Source: Siphonodentalium dalli
Taxonomy: Eukaryota; Mollusca; Scaphopoda; Gadilida; Siphonodentaliidae
Direction: 5' to 3'
NCBI GenBank assembly: GCA_032622095.1
Contig: CP136063.1
Location: 86,775,980 to 86,839,979, forward strand
Length of the DNA stretch: 64,000 nucleotides
The notes under the pieces are model-generated. The model saw only the letters and a list, made by a program, of their open reading frames with translations. It was not told where the DNA came from and did not search any database. The translations under genes were made by a program, and so were the position numbers. Of the stretch, positions 48,875 to 59,429 are shown in pieces. Numbering within the stretch: position 1 is the first letter of the stretch; each line of letters starts with the position of its first letter.

Positions 48875-51800
48875 GTGAGTTTCTGTCTTATTGAATGGTA
48901 TTTTTTTAGAGAAGATTCACGAAGTCACTCTATCCGATAGAGTGACATTGTTAAAGGTACTCAATCCGTAAAGATGGATGTAGTTTGAGCGTGTTTTATT
49001 GAGGGGTATGTCACTGGCCATTGGATCACATGTGCCTAGCAGCCACAGTACCCTTCAATAAAACACACTTAAAGGTACTCAATCCGATCAGAGGGTCCCC
49101 ATCTCAACAGATTCCAACAACAACAATTCGATCAGAGGGTCCTATATTACTATTTCTTTGGCTTTGGGGGTAAAAAATATTTGATTTGAGTCGAGGAACC
49201 CATCAAACAAAGCTCAGAGTTATTAGATATTGATTTTTGAAATTTGTTAATTTCTCGAGATGAGTACTAATAATTGCCGTCAATTTTGAAACCTGCTCGA
49301 GATGATTACACCAAAACTCTATTCAAACAGACAAGGATGGATAACTCTAAAATCAAGTGGTAATAATCACGCAATTTTGACTACGTACTGGGCCAGAAAG
49401 AATTCCCGATAATGAAAAATAATAGATTTCTAAAATTGATATCTAACAAATCTGAGCTTTGATGGGTGACTTCCTTGACTCGAATCAAATATTTTTGACC
49501 CTCGAAGCCATTGAAATAGTAATTGAGATGAGTTTTATCGGATTGAGTACCTTTAAAGATCCGATTTAATGCCCCTAAATTACTATTTCTTCAGCATCGG
49601 GGTAAAAAATATTAGATTTTAGTCGAGTAATCCAGTCATCAAAGCCCAGAATGATCAGATTTTGAGTTTTGAAATCTGTTATTTTTCACCACCTCAAATA
49701 TTTGGCGGCCTGGCAAATATTTAACGAATGACAACTCTCGATACCAAATTGCATTGAACAAAATGTTGATATATAACACTTAGGGGCAATTTTATACTAT
49801 AGTTGACAGTGGTTAGCATTATTATTTGGCAATTAATCGATTCTGATAACTGAAGCGGCATTTCAAGAAATGTATTTGTTGCTGGAATCTGATGATATGG
49901 GGACCATCAAATCGGATTGTGTACCTTTTATCTTCTCTGATAAGGATTAGGTTGGCCAACATTTACGAAATAGGGACTTGACACCTTAAGTTCAACAACA
50001 GCTAACTATGAGTTTGTATCTTATTGAATGGTAGTTTATAATAAGGAATAGGTTTATTAATACCCAGCATCCAAGTAATGGGGGCCTAGTTAATTCAGGA
50101 TCTCTTCATAACCAAGAATTTACAATTGTTATTTTCATGGTTATTGACCAAATCAATGTGTTATCGATTCATGCAAACTTGGTTGTGGCTTTGGTTGGTC
50201 AATCTTAAAACTGCAGTGACTGAAATAATTGCCAGATCAGCCTCGTGAAAATAATATTCCACATATCACTCGCTGATAAAATGAATACGCTACTCAAAAC
50301 AGTTAACTTTTATTTAATAAATGAATGTAGTTTAAAGGTACTCAATCCGATCAGAGGGTCCTATATTACTATTTCTTTGGCTTTGGGGGTAAAAAATAAT
50401 TGATTCGAGTCGAGGAACCTACCAATCAACGCTCAGGGTGATCAGATATCGATATTTGAAGTTTCGTTATTTCTATTCTTTCTGTCCCAGAACACAGTCA
50501 AAATTGCGTTATTATTACCACTTGATTTTAGAGTTATCCATCCTTGTCTGTTTGAATAGTGTTTTGGTGTACACATCTCGAGCAGATTACGAAGTTAAGG
50601 GCAATTATTAGTACTCATCTCGAGAAAATAACAAATTTCAAAAATCAATATCTAATAACTCTGAGCTTTGTTTGATGGGTTCCTCGACTCGAATAAAATA
50701 TTTTTTACCCCCAAAGCCCAAGAAATAGTAATATAGGACCCTCTGATCGGATTGTTGTTGTTGGAATCTGTTGAGATGGGGACCCTCTGATCGGATTGAG
50801 TACCTTTAAGTGTGTTTTATTGAAGGGTACTGTGGCTGCTAGGCACATGTGATCCAATGGCCAGTGACATACCCCTCAATAAAACACACTCAAACTACAT
50901 CCATCACTTAAAGGGGTACTGTACGCCAAATGTTGTTGTTGGTTTCTATAGTCTCCGAGTCGGAGAATAAGGTAACAATTTTTCCATTATTTGAAAGTCT
51001 GTTGAGTACGAAGTCATGTTATGGATGACAAATTTACCGGAATGCAAAAATACAAATTGTCGTTGTCGAGTATTTTTTGTCAAGTTTTCAACCAAATGAA
51101 TCAAATAAAAGTTATATTATATGCATACTAGTCCCATATAATCATTTAAGTTATTGTATCGTCGCTAGTCAGTGAGTGGCTTGAGTGTTCTCCCCGTATC
51201 ATCATAATATTTTAAGCGATCGTGTGTGCGATCGGTTTAACAATCCAGTATCCCTCAATTACTGTTTTTGATTACGGTAATTCGTAATTTAATTGACGCC
51301 ATTTTATGGCTCCAGTCATAAATTCAATTTATATCAAATTATTAACTTTTAAATTATTAAATTTTAAGATAGCCTATTAACCTGAGCGTTTACAGAATAC
51401 ATCTTCGACTCAAATTACTTATGTTTCTATATATTATCGATATTAGATCGTTGTTGTCACCGGAAATTTAATGAAAATGGCGTACAGTACCCCTTTAAAT
51501 TGATATAGGTTTTTCCTTGTTAATTTCTATAAACTCAGCTGAATTTTTTCTGAATTCTTTCTGATCCGCAGTTTGGATATTATACCATGCGCACTGTTAG
51601 TTAGCCCAATATTATACCATGTGCACTGTTAGTTAGCCCAATATTATACCATGTGCACTGTTAGTTAGCCCAATATTATACCATGTGCACTGTTAGTTAG
51701 CCCAATATTATACCTGTAAATTGAGTTAGTCTATGGCCACACACATAAAAAGCATGCCCAGTTATTCTATACACCACTTTTAGCCATCTAGGTAAACAAC

Positions 51801-53745
51801 ATGTGACATTTTATTGGGATATAACCAAGCCTTGAAATAGTGTCTGTCATTTGCAGAATGAGGTCCCCAGAGGGTGAATTTAGTGATGCTACCCCGCATA
51901 GCGGGCTAGCATAACCAAATTCACCCTCTGGGGACCTCATTCTGCTTACACCTCAGCAGAATGAGGCTCCCAGAGGATGAATTTGGTGATGCTAGCCCGC
52001 TATGCGGGGTAGCATCACTAAATTCACCCTCTGGGGACCTCATTCTGCAAATGACAGACACCCTATTTCAAGGCTTGGATATAACATGCATGACACAATT
52101 GGCAGTTGACTAATCAATGAACAGGATTTAGTGTAACACACACAGGATATTTAAATATTAGATATCGCCTGTGTATGTTACAATAAATCATGTTCGATGA
52201 TGGTCAACTACCGATTGGATCATGTGTTTCATATCCGAATAAAACACCATAACACGAACTGACGTCACATCTTTTTGAGCTAGATAACTAAATGTGGTAG
52301 ATATAATAACTGTACCCGGCCATAGACTAACCATACGATAATTCAAATAATATCTGAAATGCAGGCAGAATTCAGGGAAAACATTCATCTGAGCTAATAA
52401 AATATAAGAAACTAGCTGAAACGGGCTCCCTTCGGAAGCCTTTATTCAGCATCCGAGGGCCCAGCAGCCCTTGTGCACACATTTGGACCTAAATATTCGA
52501 CTTATTTGATTCTAAAATAAGCCAAGCCCTTAGTGGACTTATACCCGTTATTCTGTTGGATGGCGCAGGCCACAGTGAAAACACATATATAAAGAATGTA
52601 AATCTGGTCTGCAAATAGGTTCATATTGAACCTAAATATTAAAATTTATTTGATTCTGAAATATGCCCATATTAAAGGAGCTTATTTCAATTTGTGTGTT
52701 TTTTTTATTTATTTAATCAAATTTTTTAAAATAAATTTGTTTTAAAACTAATGCCGTTATAACCTCTGCCAGGTTACCTCGAGTCACCACACCAAATTTG
52801 TTTTTTTTATATATATATAGATGAAAGTAGTTTGAGTGTGCCCAACTGCCACAGTGCTTCAATAAAACACACAAACTACATTCATTTCTTAACCCTTTCA
52901 TGATTGGAGCTTAATGAAATTATGCGAAAACCCTGTGCCAATGCATTCTCTTATATATGCGAGTCTCCCATAGGGCACCTCACATATATAAGAGAATGCA
53001 TTGGCCTAACACTATTTATCTTGACCTTGTAAGCCAGTGCATTCTCATATATATGCAAGGTGATCATTGGTTGACTCACATATATGTAAGAGAATGCATT
53101 GGCACAGGGTCTTTAATGCTGCACCAGTGCAGCTCCCGTCATGAAAGGATTAAATGAATACTTGGTTCATTTATTTCAATTGCAGATATGAGGGCTAAGT
53201 GCAAGAAGATGAGTATGATATCTGACATTCAGTGCCAACACTACCTCGCTAAATCAACGAGTTTGTGCAATAACTCAGTCGTGGTGGAATACGTTAAGGA
53301 ACTCAAGGCTTCAGAAGCCACTCCAGACAAATTGAGGACCATATTGGAGAGTCGCCATGGAAACCATCACCTGTTATTATCATTAGGAATTCATCATAAC
53401 TACAACTTTTCTATAGTTAAGTCACTCGTTTTAGAACCTCTTCTGAAAATATGTGAAAAGAGATTGAATATTCACTGGTTGTTAAATCATAAGCCAGGAC
53501 TTGAAAAATCACCAAATTTCGATTCACAGAATTGGAAGAGCGTGATTAATTTTAACACAGATGTTGGAGGATATTTAATGAAGAGGGGTGTGTCAGTGCT
53601 TAATTTCTATAATATGACGGAAACAGCGTATAGCTTCGATGGAACTCATTATTCGCTGGCTGTTAATATGCTTAAAGCTATGATAATCATGCAGAAGATG
53701 AAGCATTTACAATGTGAAGACGGCCTTACCAGAAAAAAACATTAG
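48168..53745 (+). CDS. PC-esterase/SGNH-like putative type II membrane protein
   Basis: Two exons, 48168-48874 and 53186-53745, join in phase (C|AT). From Met at 48223 the product is 403 residues. The open frame extends upstream to the acceptor at 48168 and adds a hydrophobic stretch (GVILCSGVLFITVMNLWLIQ) flanked by basic residues, a likely signal anchor, so an upstream exon probably supplies the true start. A cysteine-rich region (about 104-175, with NPCCYDN and CQCHHCYDL) precedes the SGNH block I motif FFGDSIVRH (Ser189). Near the end DGTHYS (369-374) supplies the Asp-x-x-His of the catalytic triad. In this fold such motifs serve esterases and O-acetyltransferases acting on glycans or lipids, usually in the secretory pathway. 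The substrate is unknown. It belongs to an expanded invertebrate family by recollection. Confidence 0.85.
49069..49556. mobile_element. TTAA-flanked MITE (AGGTACTCAATCCGAT family), left
   Basis: TTAAAGGTACTCAATCCGAT at the left and ATCGGATTGAGTACCTTTAA at the right. Lies within the left part of the large inverted repeat. Confidence 0.8.
50332..50809. mobile_element. TTAA-flanked MITE (AGGTACTCAATCCGAT family), right
   Basis: Same termini as the copy at 49069, TTAA at both sides; mirrors it within the inverted repeat. A further partial relative lies at about 49556-49930. Confidence 0.8.
50908..51498. mobile_element. TTAA-flanked MITE (AGGGGTACTGTACGCCA family)
   Basis: TTAAAGGGGTACTGTACGCC at the left and GGCGTACAGTACCCCTTTAA at the right, TTAA flanks intact. 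591 bp; non-coding. It begins five bases after the large inverted repeat. Confidence 0.88.
51577..51714. repeat. 32-bp tandem repeat, 4.3 copies
   Basis: The unit beginning 'atattataccatgtgcactg' repeats with period 32. The first copy differs by one base (gcg for gtg); the others are identical. Confidence 0.95.
51826..52077. mobile_element. CAAGCCTTGAAATAG MITE with perfect 8-bp TSD
   Basis: CAAGCCTTGAAATAGTGTCT is inverted at the right end (ACCCTATTTCAAGGCTTG). Flanked by GATATAAC at 51818-51825 and 52078-52085. The interior holds two inverted copies of the GAGGTCCCCAGAGGGTGAAT arms. The 8-bp TSD suggests hAT-type mobilisation of this family. Confidence 0.9.
52078..52888. other. Esterase-like intron segment
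   Basis: Contains a small foldback at about 52820-52888 ('gatgaaagtagtttgagtgt' against 'acacacaaactacattcat'), related to the ends of the 48975 inverted repeat. No exon seen. Confidence 0.55.
52889..53153. mobile_element. Dual-hairpin TTAA MITE, full length
   Basis: TTAACCCTTTCATGATTGGA to GTCATGAAAGGATTAA with both hairpins. Ends only 32 bp before the last exon of the esterase-like gene. Confidence 0.9.
53186..53745 (+). CDS. Esterase-like gene, last exon with DxxH motif
   Basis: Acceptor aattgcag|ATATG; stop TAG at 53743-53745. Encodes MRAKCKKMSMISDIQCQHYL at its start, GNHHLLLSLGIHH mid-way (a candidate oxyanion/His block) and DGTHYSLAVNMLKAM near the end. Confidence 0.88.
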
Positions 53746-53751
53746 AAGTGT

Positions 53752-54010
53752 TTAACTCATTCATGAAGGGAGCTGCACTGATTCAGCATTAAGGATCCTG
53801 TACCAGTGCATTCTCTTATATATGCAAGTCTCCCACTCCCATAGGGATCCTCTCATATATAAGAGAATGCACTGGCTTAATTACAAGGTCAAGGAAAATG
53901 TTGTTTGGCCAATGCATTCTCTTATCTACGGGAGGCTCGCATATATATGAGAATTCATTGGCACAGGGTTTTCGCAACATTTCAGGAAGCTCCAGTCATG
54001 GAAAGGTGAA
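53752..54010. mobile_element. Dual-hairpin MITE in the esterase 3' UTR
   Basis: TTAACTCATTCATGAAGGGA start, both hairpins, 'tccagtcatggaaaggtgaa' end. It begins six bases after the stop codon, so the mature transcript very likely includes it. Confidence 0.88.
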
Positions 54011-54114
54011 TTTCCACCTCAAATGTACATGTAGATGGATACTATGTCGTCAGTGGTCATGTTTGACTGAAATTCTCTTTCGCAAAACTTTTTCTGAAAT
54101 ATATTTTTTTTTGC

Positions 54115-54345
54115 CAAATTCTTCTAGTTGTTTACAAATAATTTTCAACCAGAATTAATTATTGTTTTTTTTCATGGTTTTATAAGGGTTTGTTTAAAAA
54201 TAATCATACATTTTAAAGATGTATACATCAGCATACATCTTTAAAATATATGATCTTTTAAAAACAAAATCTTATAAAACCATGAAAATCAATGCCCCTA
54301 AACGACAATTAATTTTGGTTGAAATTGTTAGAATTTTGGCAAAAA
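54115..54345. repeat. Inverted repeat with about 100-bp imperfect arms
   Basis: 'catggttttata' and 'acatttt(a)aagatgtat' on the left pair with 'atacatctttaaaatat' and 'tataaaaccatg' on the right. Outer parts 'gccaaattcttct' and 'agaattttggc' also pair. Confidence 0.7.
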
Positions 54346-54410
54346 AAACAACACCCCAACACTTTCTATATCCATTCTTGTAATCGAAATAAAAAAATAT
54401 TTGAGGACTT

Positions 54411-54467
54411 ATTACAAAAAGTCTATGTGTTAAACGAATCGTTTAACACATAGTCTTTTTGTAATAA
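54411..54467. repeat. Near-perfect hairpin
   Basis: 'attacaaaaagtctatgtgt' with 'taaacga' followed directly by the inverse; essentially no loop. Confidence 0.85.
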
Positions 54468-55247
54468 TAATAACACGTTTTCTGATTCATCCATTGCAAT
54501 TGAATCAGAAGATCTGGAGGGACAATAACAATTATCTGAAAAATAACAAACCTCACAAAAATGTCTGGTAATCTTTGTCGGTATTTGGCTAACATTAGCT
54601 TGTGATAGGCATACTTTCACAATCAATATAATTTTTCCACAAGCATCGAAAACAAATTCGTCTGACAGAGCTTTTAGTATTTATTTAGCATTTAGTATAG
54701 AAAGGGATAAATAAGACATTTGAGGTGGTAAATTGAGCTGTATAAATATTGTCTAGACAATTTGGGAGTGACATTGAATATACTGTAGTAAATAAGAGTT
54801 GTATTAGTGAATTGATATTCAGGTCTATGTAGGTACCTCCCTTATAAAACTCAATGAGTATGGAATTAGACGCTAACAGCCAAATCAATTCTCTTTACAT
54901 TAGTATATTTCCACAAAGTCGCTGTGAAAATTTTCAGCTAAAAAACATTGAAATTAATGTTAATAAACCCTAAAATTAATATTTGGCAATTTCCAGGAGA
55001 ATTTGGCAAAAATAGCATTTATCTCAACTGATGTCACTGTTATAAGAAATAAGAAACCTAGGTACCATGGATCAAAAATTATAATTCTAGTCAATGTTTT
55101 GTGTATGATAATATAATCCGATTAATTGTTAAATATATGTATTCAAGGTTTCAAACGATCTTTCACAAAATCTGATTTTTTGCTTTTTATTAAGATAATG
55201 CTGGATAATATGTGAAATAACACGTTTGAACAGAGTGGTTTTATCTA
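54468..55247. other. Intergenic, no gene seen
   Basis: AT-rich sequence downstream of the esterase-like gene; no recognised feature. Confidence 0.5.
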
Positions 55248-55351
55248 CAGTAATGCCCTAAATAATCGACTCTTTAACCACATCCTGAAATCCGGAAAAA
55301 TTACCCATAATTCTGCTGTGGTTAAGGAGTCGATTATTTAGGCCTTTACTG
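55248..55351. mobile_element. TA-target foldback MITE, internal deletion
   Basis: CAGTAATGCCCTAAATAATC and inverse, flanked by TA. The central hairpin stem present at 12822 and 56456 is deleted. Confidence 0.85.
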
Positions 55352-55470
55352 TACATCGAAGAAACTACTTTGTTAAAGATGCTCTATCTCTTCCTGACAA
55401 CAATTTCAACAACAACAACACATATTTCTATGAAACTCCTTTTCAAGGTACATTGTCTCTAAAATGTGTT

Positions 55471-55730
55471 TTAACCCATTCATAACTGGAGCTTCCTGAA
55501 ATTTATCGAAAACCTGTGCCAATGCATTCTCTTATATATGCGAGTCTCCCATAGGGAGCCTTGCATATATAATAAATACATTGGCCTAACAATATATACC
55601 TTGACCTTGTAAGCTAGTGCATTCTCTTATTTATGCGATGCTCCCTATTGAGACTTGCATATATAAGAGAATGCACTGGCACAGGATCATTAATGCTGCA
55701 CCAGCACCATTCTCATCATGAAAGGGTTAA
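55471..55730. mobile_element. Dual-hairpin TTAA MITE
   Basis: TTAACCCATTCATAACTGGA to CATCATGAAAGGGTTAA; both hairpins present, the second arm of one is shortened. Confidence 0.88.
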
Positions 55731-56455
55731 AAGATACATTTCCAATAATTATTGTAATGTACTAAAGATAACCACATTTTCTGTCCCAATTTATAGAAGA
55801 AAATTAGAGAAAATCGATTTCATAGTGATCAAAGCTCTCTGATTAAAAATTATTATTTTATACATCGGAATCTATACGGTAAGTTCAGGGAAGAGATACA
55901 CCATCTCTAAATGGAGAATATTCTCATTTATTTTATATATCTTTATGATTTTAAGAACATTGATAAATTATTGTGAAGATATGTTGTAGTTTATCACTAG
56001 CCAGGCCATGTTTAACCCAAGGGACCGGAATACTGGTATATTTCTATAACCTGGGAGATCGGAATACTGGTCCAGAAATCATATATTTGACACGTAACTA
56101 CAGCACAGTTAATGCACATATCAACTAGAACTGCACTTCTCCTTTGCACACATGAGTCACACGATTACCCTTGTAACTTTGGCAAACAAACTGGTGAAAG
56201 AGGGTCTGTTTCTTTGTGCATGCGCAGATGCATATTTTAAGAAAACATTCGCTTATTATTATTGGCAAAGGAGAAGAATTCTGTTAATATAAATATCGTG
56301 ATCAAAGCACACACTAACTATAAGTGTTCTTCTACTTTGCACTGATGAGTCACATGAACATCCCTCTGACTTCAGAGGGTTAAAGAAGAATGTACATACT
56401 AAGCACACTAAGTCCAGTAAGAATGGATGGAATAACCCCCTTATACAGTAATGCC

Positions 56456-56661
56456 CTAAAAAAAAATCGACTCCTTAACCACAGCAGAATTATGGGTAAT
56501 TTTTCAGGATTTAGTCGGAAATATGGCTTGTTGCCATTCATTGGAAAGCTCTCACTGAGAGCTTTCCGATGAATGGCAAGAAGCCATATTTCCGACTAAA
56601 TCCTGAAAAATTACCCATAATTCTGCTGTGGTTAAGGAGTCAATTATTTAGGGCATTGCTG
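56456..56661. mobile_element. TA-target foldback MITE, full length
   Basis: CAGTAATGCCCT at the left, inverse at the right with TA on both sides. The two halves are complementary around 'gctctcactgagagc'. Confidence 0.9.
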
Positions 56662-56699
56662 TATTTAGTATGTGAGATTTCTTTTCCCCAAGTTGGGCT

Positions 56700-57260
56700 A
56701 TCACCATACAAGAGAACCAGACCTGCTAATTCACAGTCAAGTTACATGACGAAATGTTCATTCAGAAGAAAATTGACTAATTTCCAACAAGGGTCGTAAC
56801 TGTGATGGAAAAAACCTGTAGTATGTGGGTATTTTTCCCCCCCCCAAGCTGGGCTATCAATATACGAAAGAACAATAAAATCAGATAAATTCACACCTAA
56901 GCTACAAGGTGAAATTATTTCATGGGTGAACAAGAGCACTGATAGGGTGTCGCAAAATATGCTGCAGTAATTCCAACAGGCGGCGGTTTCCAAATTCGAA
57001 CTTGATCTGTATTTTGTGCTAGTAGACCCATATACCAAATTTCATTCCATTCAGTTCAGACTTACTCAAGTTATCATCCGGAAACAAAATTGAGTGCAAA
57101 TTCCAACAAAAAGGGCCATAACTCCAGTGAAAATTGGCGGGTGGTATCCGATTTCGAACTTGATCTGTATTTTGTGCTAGTAGACCCACATACCAAATTT
57201 CATTCCATTCAGTTGAGACTATCTAAAGTTATCATCTGGAAACGAAAACTGAATGGACCG
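56700..57260. repeat. Pearl-like tandem modules
   Basis: 'ttcgaacttgatctgtattt' occurs near 56996 and 57151 (period about 156) with 'cataccaaatttcattcc' and 'gttatcatc(c/t)ggaaac'. An earlier degraded unit starts near 56690. Confidence 0.7.
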
Positions 57261-57686
57261 AGTCAAGAGTCTTAACTTAATTCATGTGATTGAATATTAC
57301 ATTATGGATTATGTATTCTGAATCATTAATGTGATGTCACATGCGGGACTACTAGCGACACACAGTGTCAAACTTGAAAGCCTGTTGCAATTGGCTTTTA
57401 TTTGCTGATTGTTTATACAGAAACGGCTGGACCCTCAGAAACTGAAAATTAATACATATGGGTAATTTGACCTGGGGGATCTGATTATATAGGTCTTGTT
57501 GAAATGAGATGTCTTAAACGGGCAATAATGATGAATTCAATTAAATAATTAATTATATACCCAAAATGGATGCAATCTGGAAGTTGAAAATTGAAATACG
57601 TGGGTAAAAAGAGTACAATGCAATAGATGCTGTTGACCTAAGAGGACCTAAAGGGGCAAATATGAGCGATAAAGAGCGCTCCTTAT
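57261..57686. other. Intergenic, no gene seen
   Basis: Contains 'tgggtaatttgacctggggg', which has a relative at 58576 across the hAT-like insertion, so an older repeat was probably split. Confidence 0.45.
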
Positions 57687-58548
57687 TAGAGCCCGAAGCC
57701 GCCATCGTACGCCGCCGCCGCCAGCCATATTGGCCACAAGCCGCCGCCAGCCATATTATTTCTAACGCCAGCCACATTTAAAAATCTCCGCCGCCGGAAT
57801 TGTAAAATGGCTGAGCCGTGTGCATGGGCTTATATCAAGCACAACTGAACTGTGAATCGCAAAGAACTAAACCGCATTGCCTAATATTGGCATACTCGCA
57901 TGGACACGGCATGGTTGTTATATTATCAGAACACATGGCCCCTTAATGTGGAATAGACTATCCCAATGCATGCTTTCATATAACTGAATGGGCGCATCCA
58001 TTCGGTATTGAAAGGGTTAAAATATAAATTGTTTATATCGACAACACCAAGTCTCAGACATCACTGGCATTTGTCAATATATACACATAAGAATAGAAAT
58101 AGTTTGAAATATTATACATCATTACTATCGGGTTCATCATTCAATGATGCATGCATATATCGTAAGATGGCAGTGATGATAGCAGTCTGAAGTCGACAGA
58201 ACACAATGTAACTACTTATACCGATTAGATGGGAAACTACATAGTATATCCATGCCAGTCCTTCGTAAATTTTCGCCATAATGGAAAAGCCTAACATCAA
58301 AAGATTACGTGTGGTCTGGAATTCTACGGGTTCACCACAAACGCTAAAAAAAACGCATCTATAACCGGTAACAGGGGATTAGGAACATTTCGGAAACGAA
58401 AATACGCTGAATGATAACATCTCAGCCGGCTGAGCCGCCATATTTCGAGAGCCACGAACGTCGTGACTGAGCCGGCTTAGCTAGCTAACCAGCCACGAAA
58501 ATCGGTTGAGCCAGCCATGAAAACTATTTGTCGTGGCTTCGGGGTCTA
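57687..58548. mobile_element. hAT-like element with perfect 8-bp TSD
   Basis: TAGAGCCCGAAGCC at the left is inverted (imperfectly) at the right as GGCTTCGGGGTCTA. Flanked by CTCCTTAT at 57679-57686 and 58549-58556. GC-rich 'gccgccgccag' and 'gccggctgagcc' subterminal motifs. 862 bp, no transposase. Confidence 0.85.
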
Positions 58549-58920
58549 CTCCTTATGTTGAACAATTGTTACAGATGGGTAACCTGACCAGGAGAATGTC
58601 ATGCGATAGGCGCACACTGGCTGATAATAAAGCACTACTTACTTACCTTTGACTTTCGATGACTTAAAAGGGGGTAATAAATTATATTAACAATAAAGAG
58701 CGTTTATTATCAGTCTGGAAGATATGTGGGAAATTGGTGGTAAAACCATTGTATGATAGGAAGAGTATTAGTCAGAGGTTACATGTATGTCTCGTGTGTA
58801 TACTGGTTGTAAATGGAATCAGGATAGAGGTGTTAGACTGTTATTTAAAATAGGCCACCAATTTTTTTCCCACATATCTTCTGGAATGATAATAAAGGTT
58901 TTTTTATATTATCATATAAT
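58549..58920. other. Intergenic with an inverted repeat
   Basis: 'ggaagatatgtgggaaattg' near 58717 is inverted near 58863 ('cccacatatcttctgga'). No gene seen. Confidence 0.55.
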
Positions 58921-59031
58921 CTCAGTGAGAGCTTTCCAATTAATGGCAACAAGCCATATTTCCGACTAAATCTTGAAAAATTACACATAATTCTTCTGTG
59001 ATTAAGGAGTCGATTATTTAGGGCATTACGG
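58921..59031. mobile_element. TA-target foldback MITE, right half only
   Basis: Matches the right half of 56456-56661 from 'gagagctttcc' to 'gggcattacggta'; the left half is absent. Confidence 0.8.
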
Positions 59032-59191
59032 TAAGGGAGACATAATCAGATAAAGCTTTCATTGCATGAATTTATTCATGATGAAAAATAAATTGATGAA
59101 GAGAACGCATAAACACTAAATACAATTCATATGAGAAAGATCAACTTCCTTCCAATGAATAACATATAAAACCTGAAAACCATATGAACTA

Positions 59192-59429
59192 TTAACCCTT
59201 TCATGACCGAGCCCGCTGTGCAGCATTAAAGATCCTGTGCCAGTGCATTCACTTATATAGGTGAGTCGCCCATAGGGAGCCTCGCATATATAAGAGAATA
59301 CACTGGCTTACAAGGTCAAGATAAATATTGTTAGGCCAATACATTCTCTTAAATAGGCAAGGCTCACGTATATAAGAGAATGAACTGAAAGAGGGTTTTT
59401 GCAAAATGCTCCAGTCATGAAAGGGTTAA
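59192..59429. mobile_element. Dual-hairpin TTAA MITE
   Basis: TTAACCCTTTCATGACCGAG to AGTCATGAAAGGGTTAA; hairpin 2 lacks part of one arm. Confidence 0.88.

Larger units (their letters stand above)
48975..50903. mobile_element. 1.9 kb inverted repeat in the esterase-like intron
   Basis: TGGATGTAGTTTGAG at the left is inverted at the right (CAAACTACATCCA). The arms are about 430 bp and highly similar: both carry 'gtcactggccattggatcac', 'aaggtactcaatccgatca', 'gagggtcctatattactat' and 'gacaaggatggataactct'. The central part is about 1.05 kb. Confidence 0.88.

Noticed and set aside
57553-57777. Arginine-rich minus-strand ORF near 57700
   Set aside because: Overlaps the GC-rich terminus of the hAT-like element; composition artefact.
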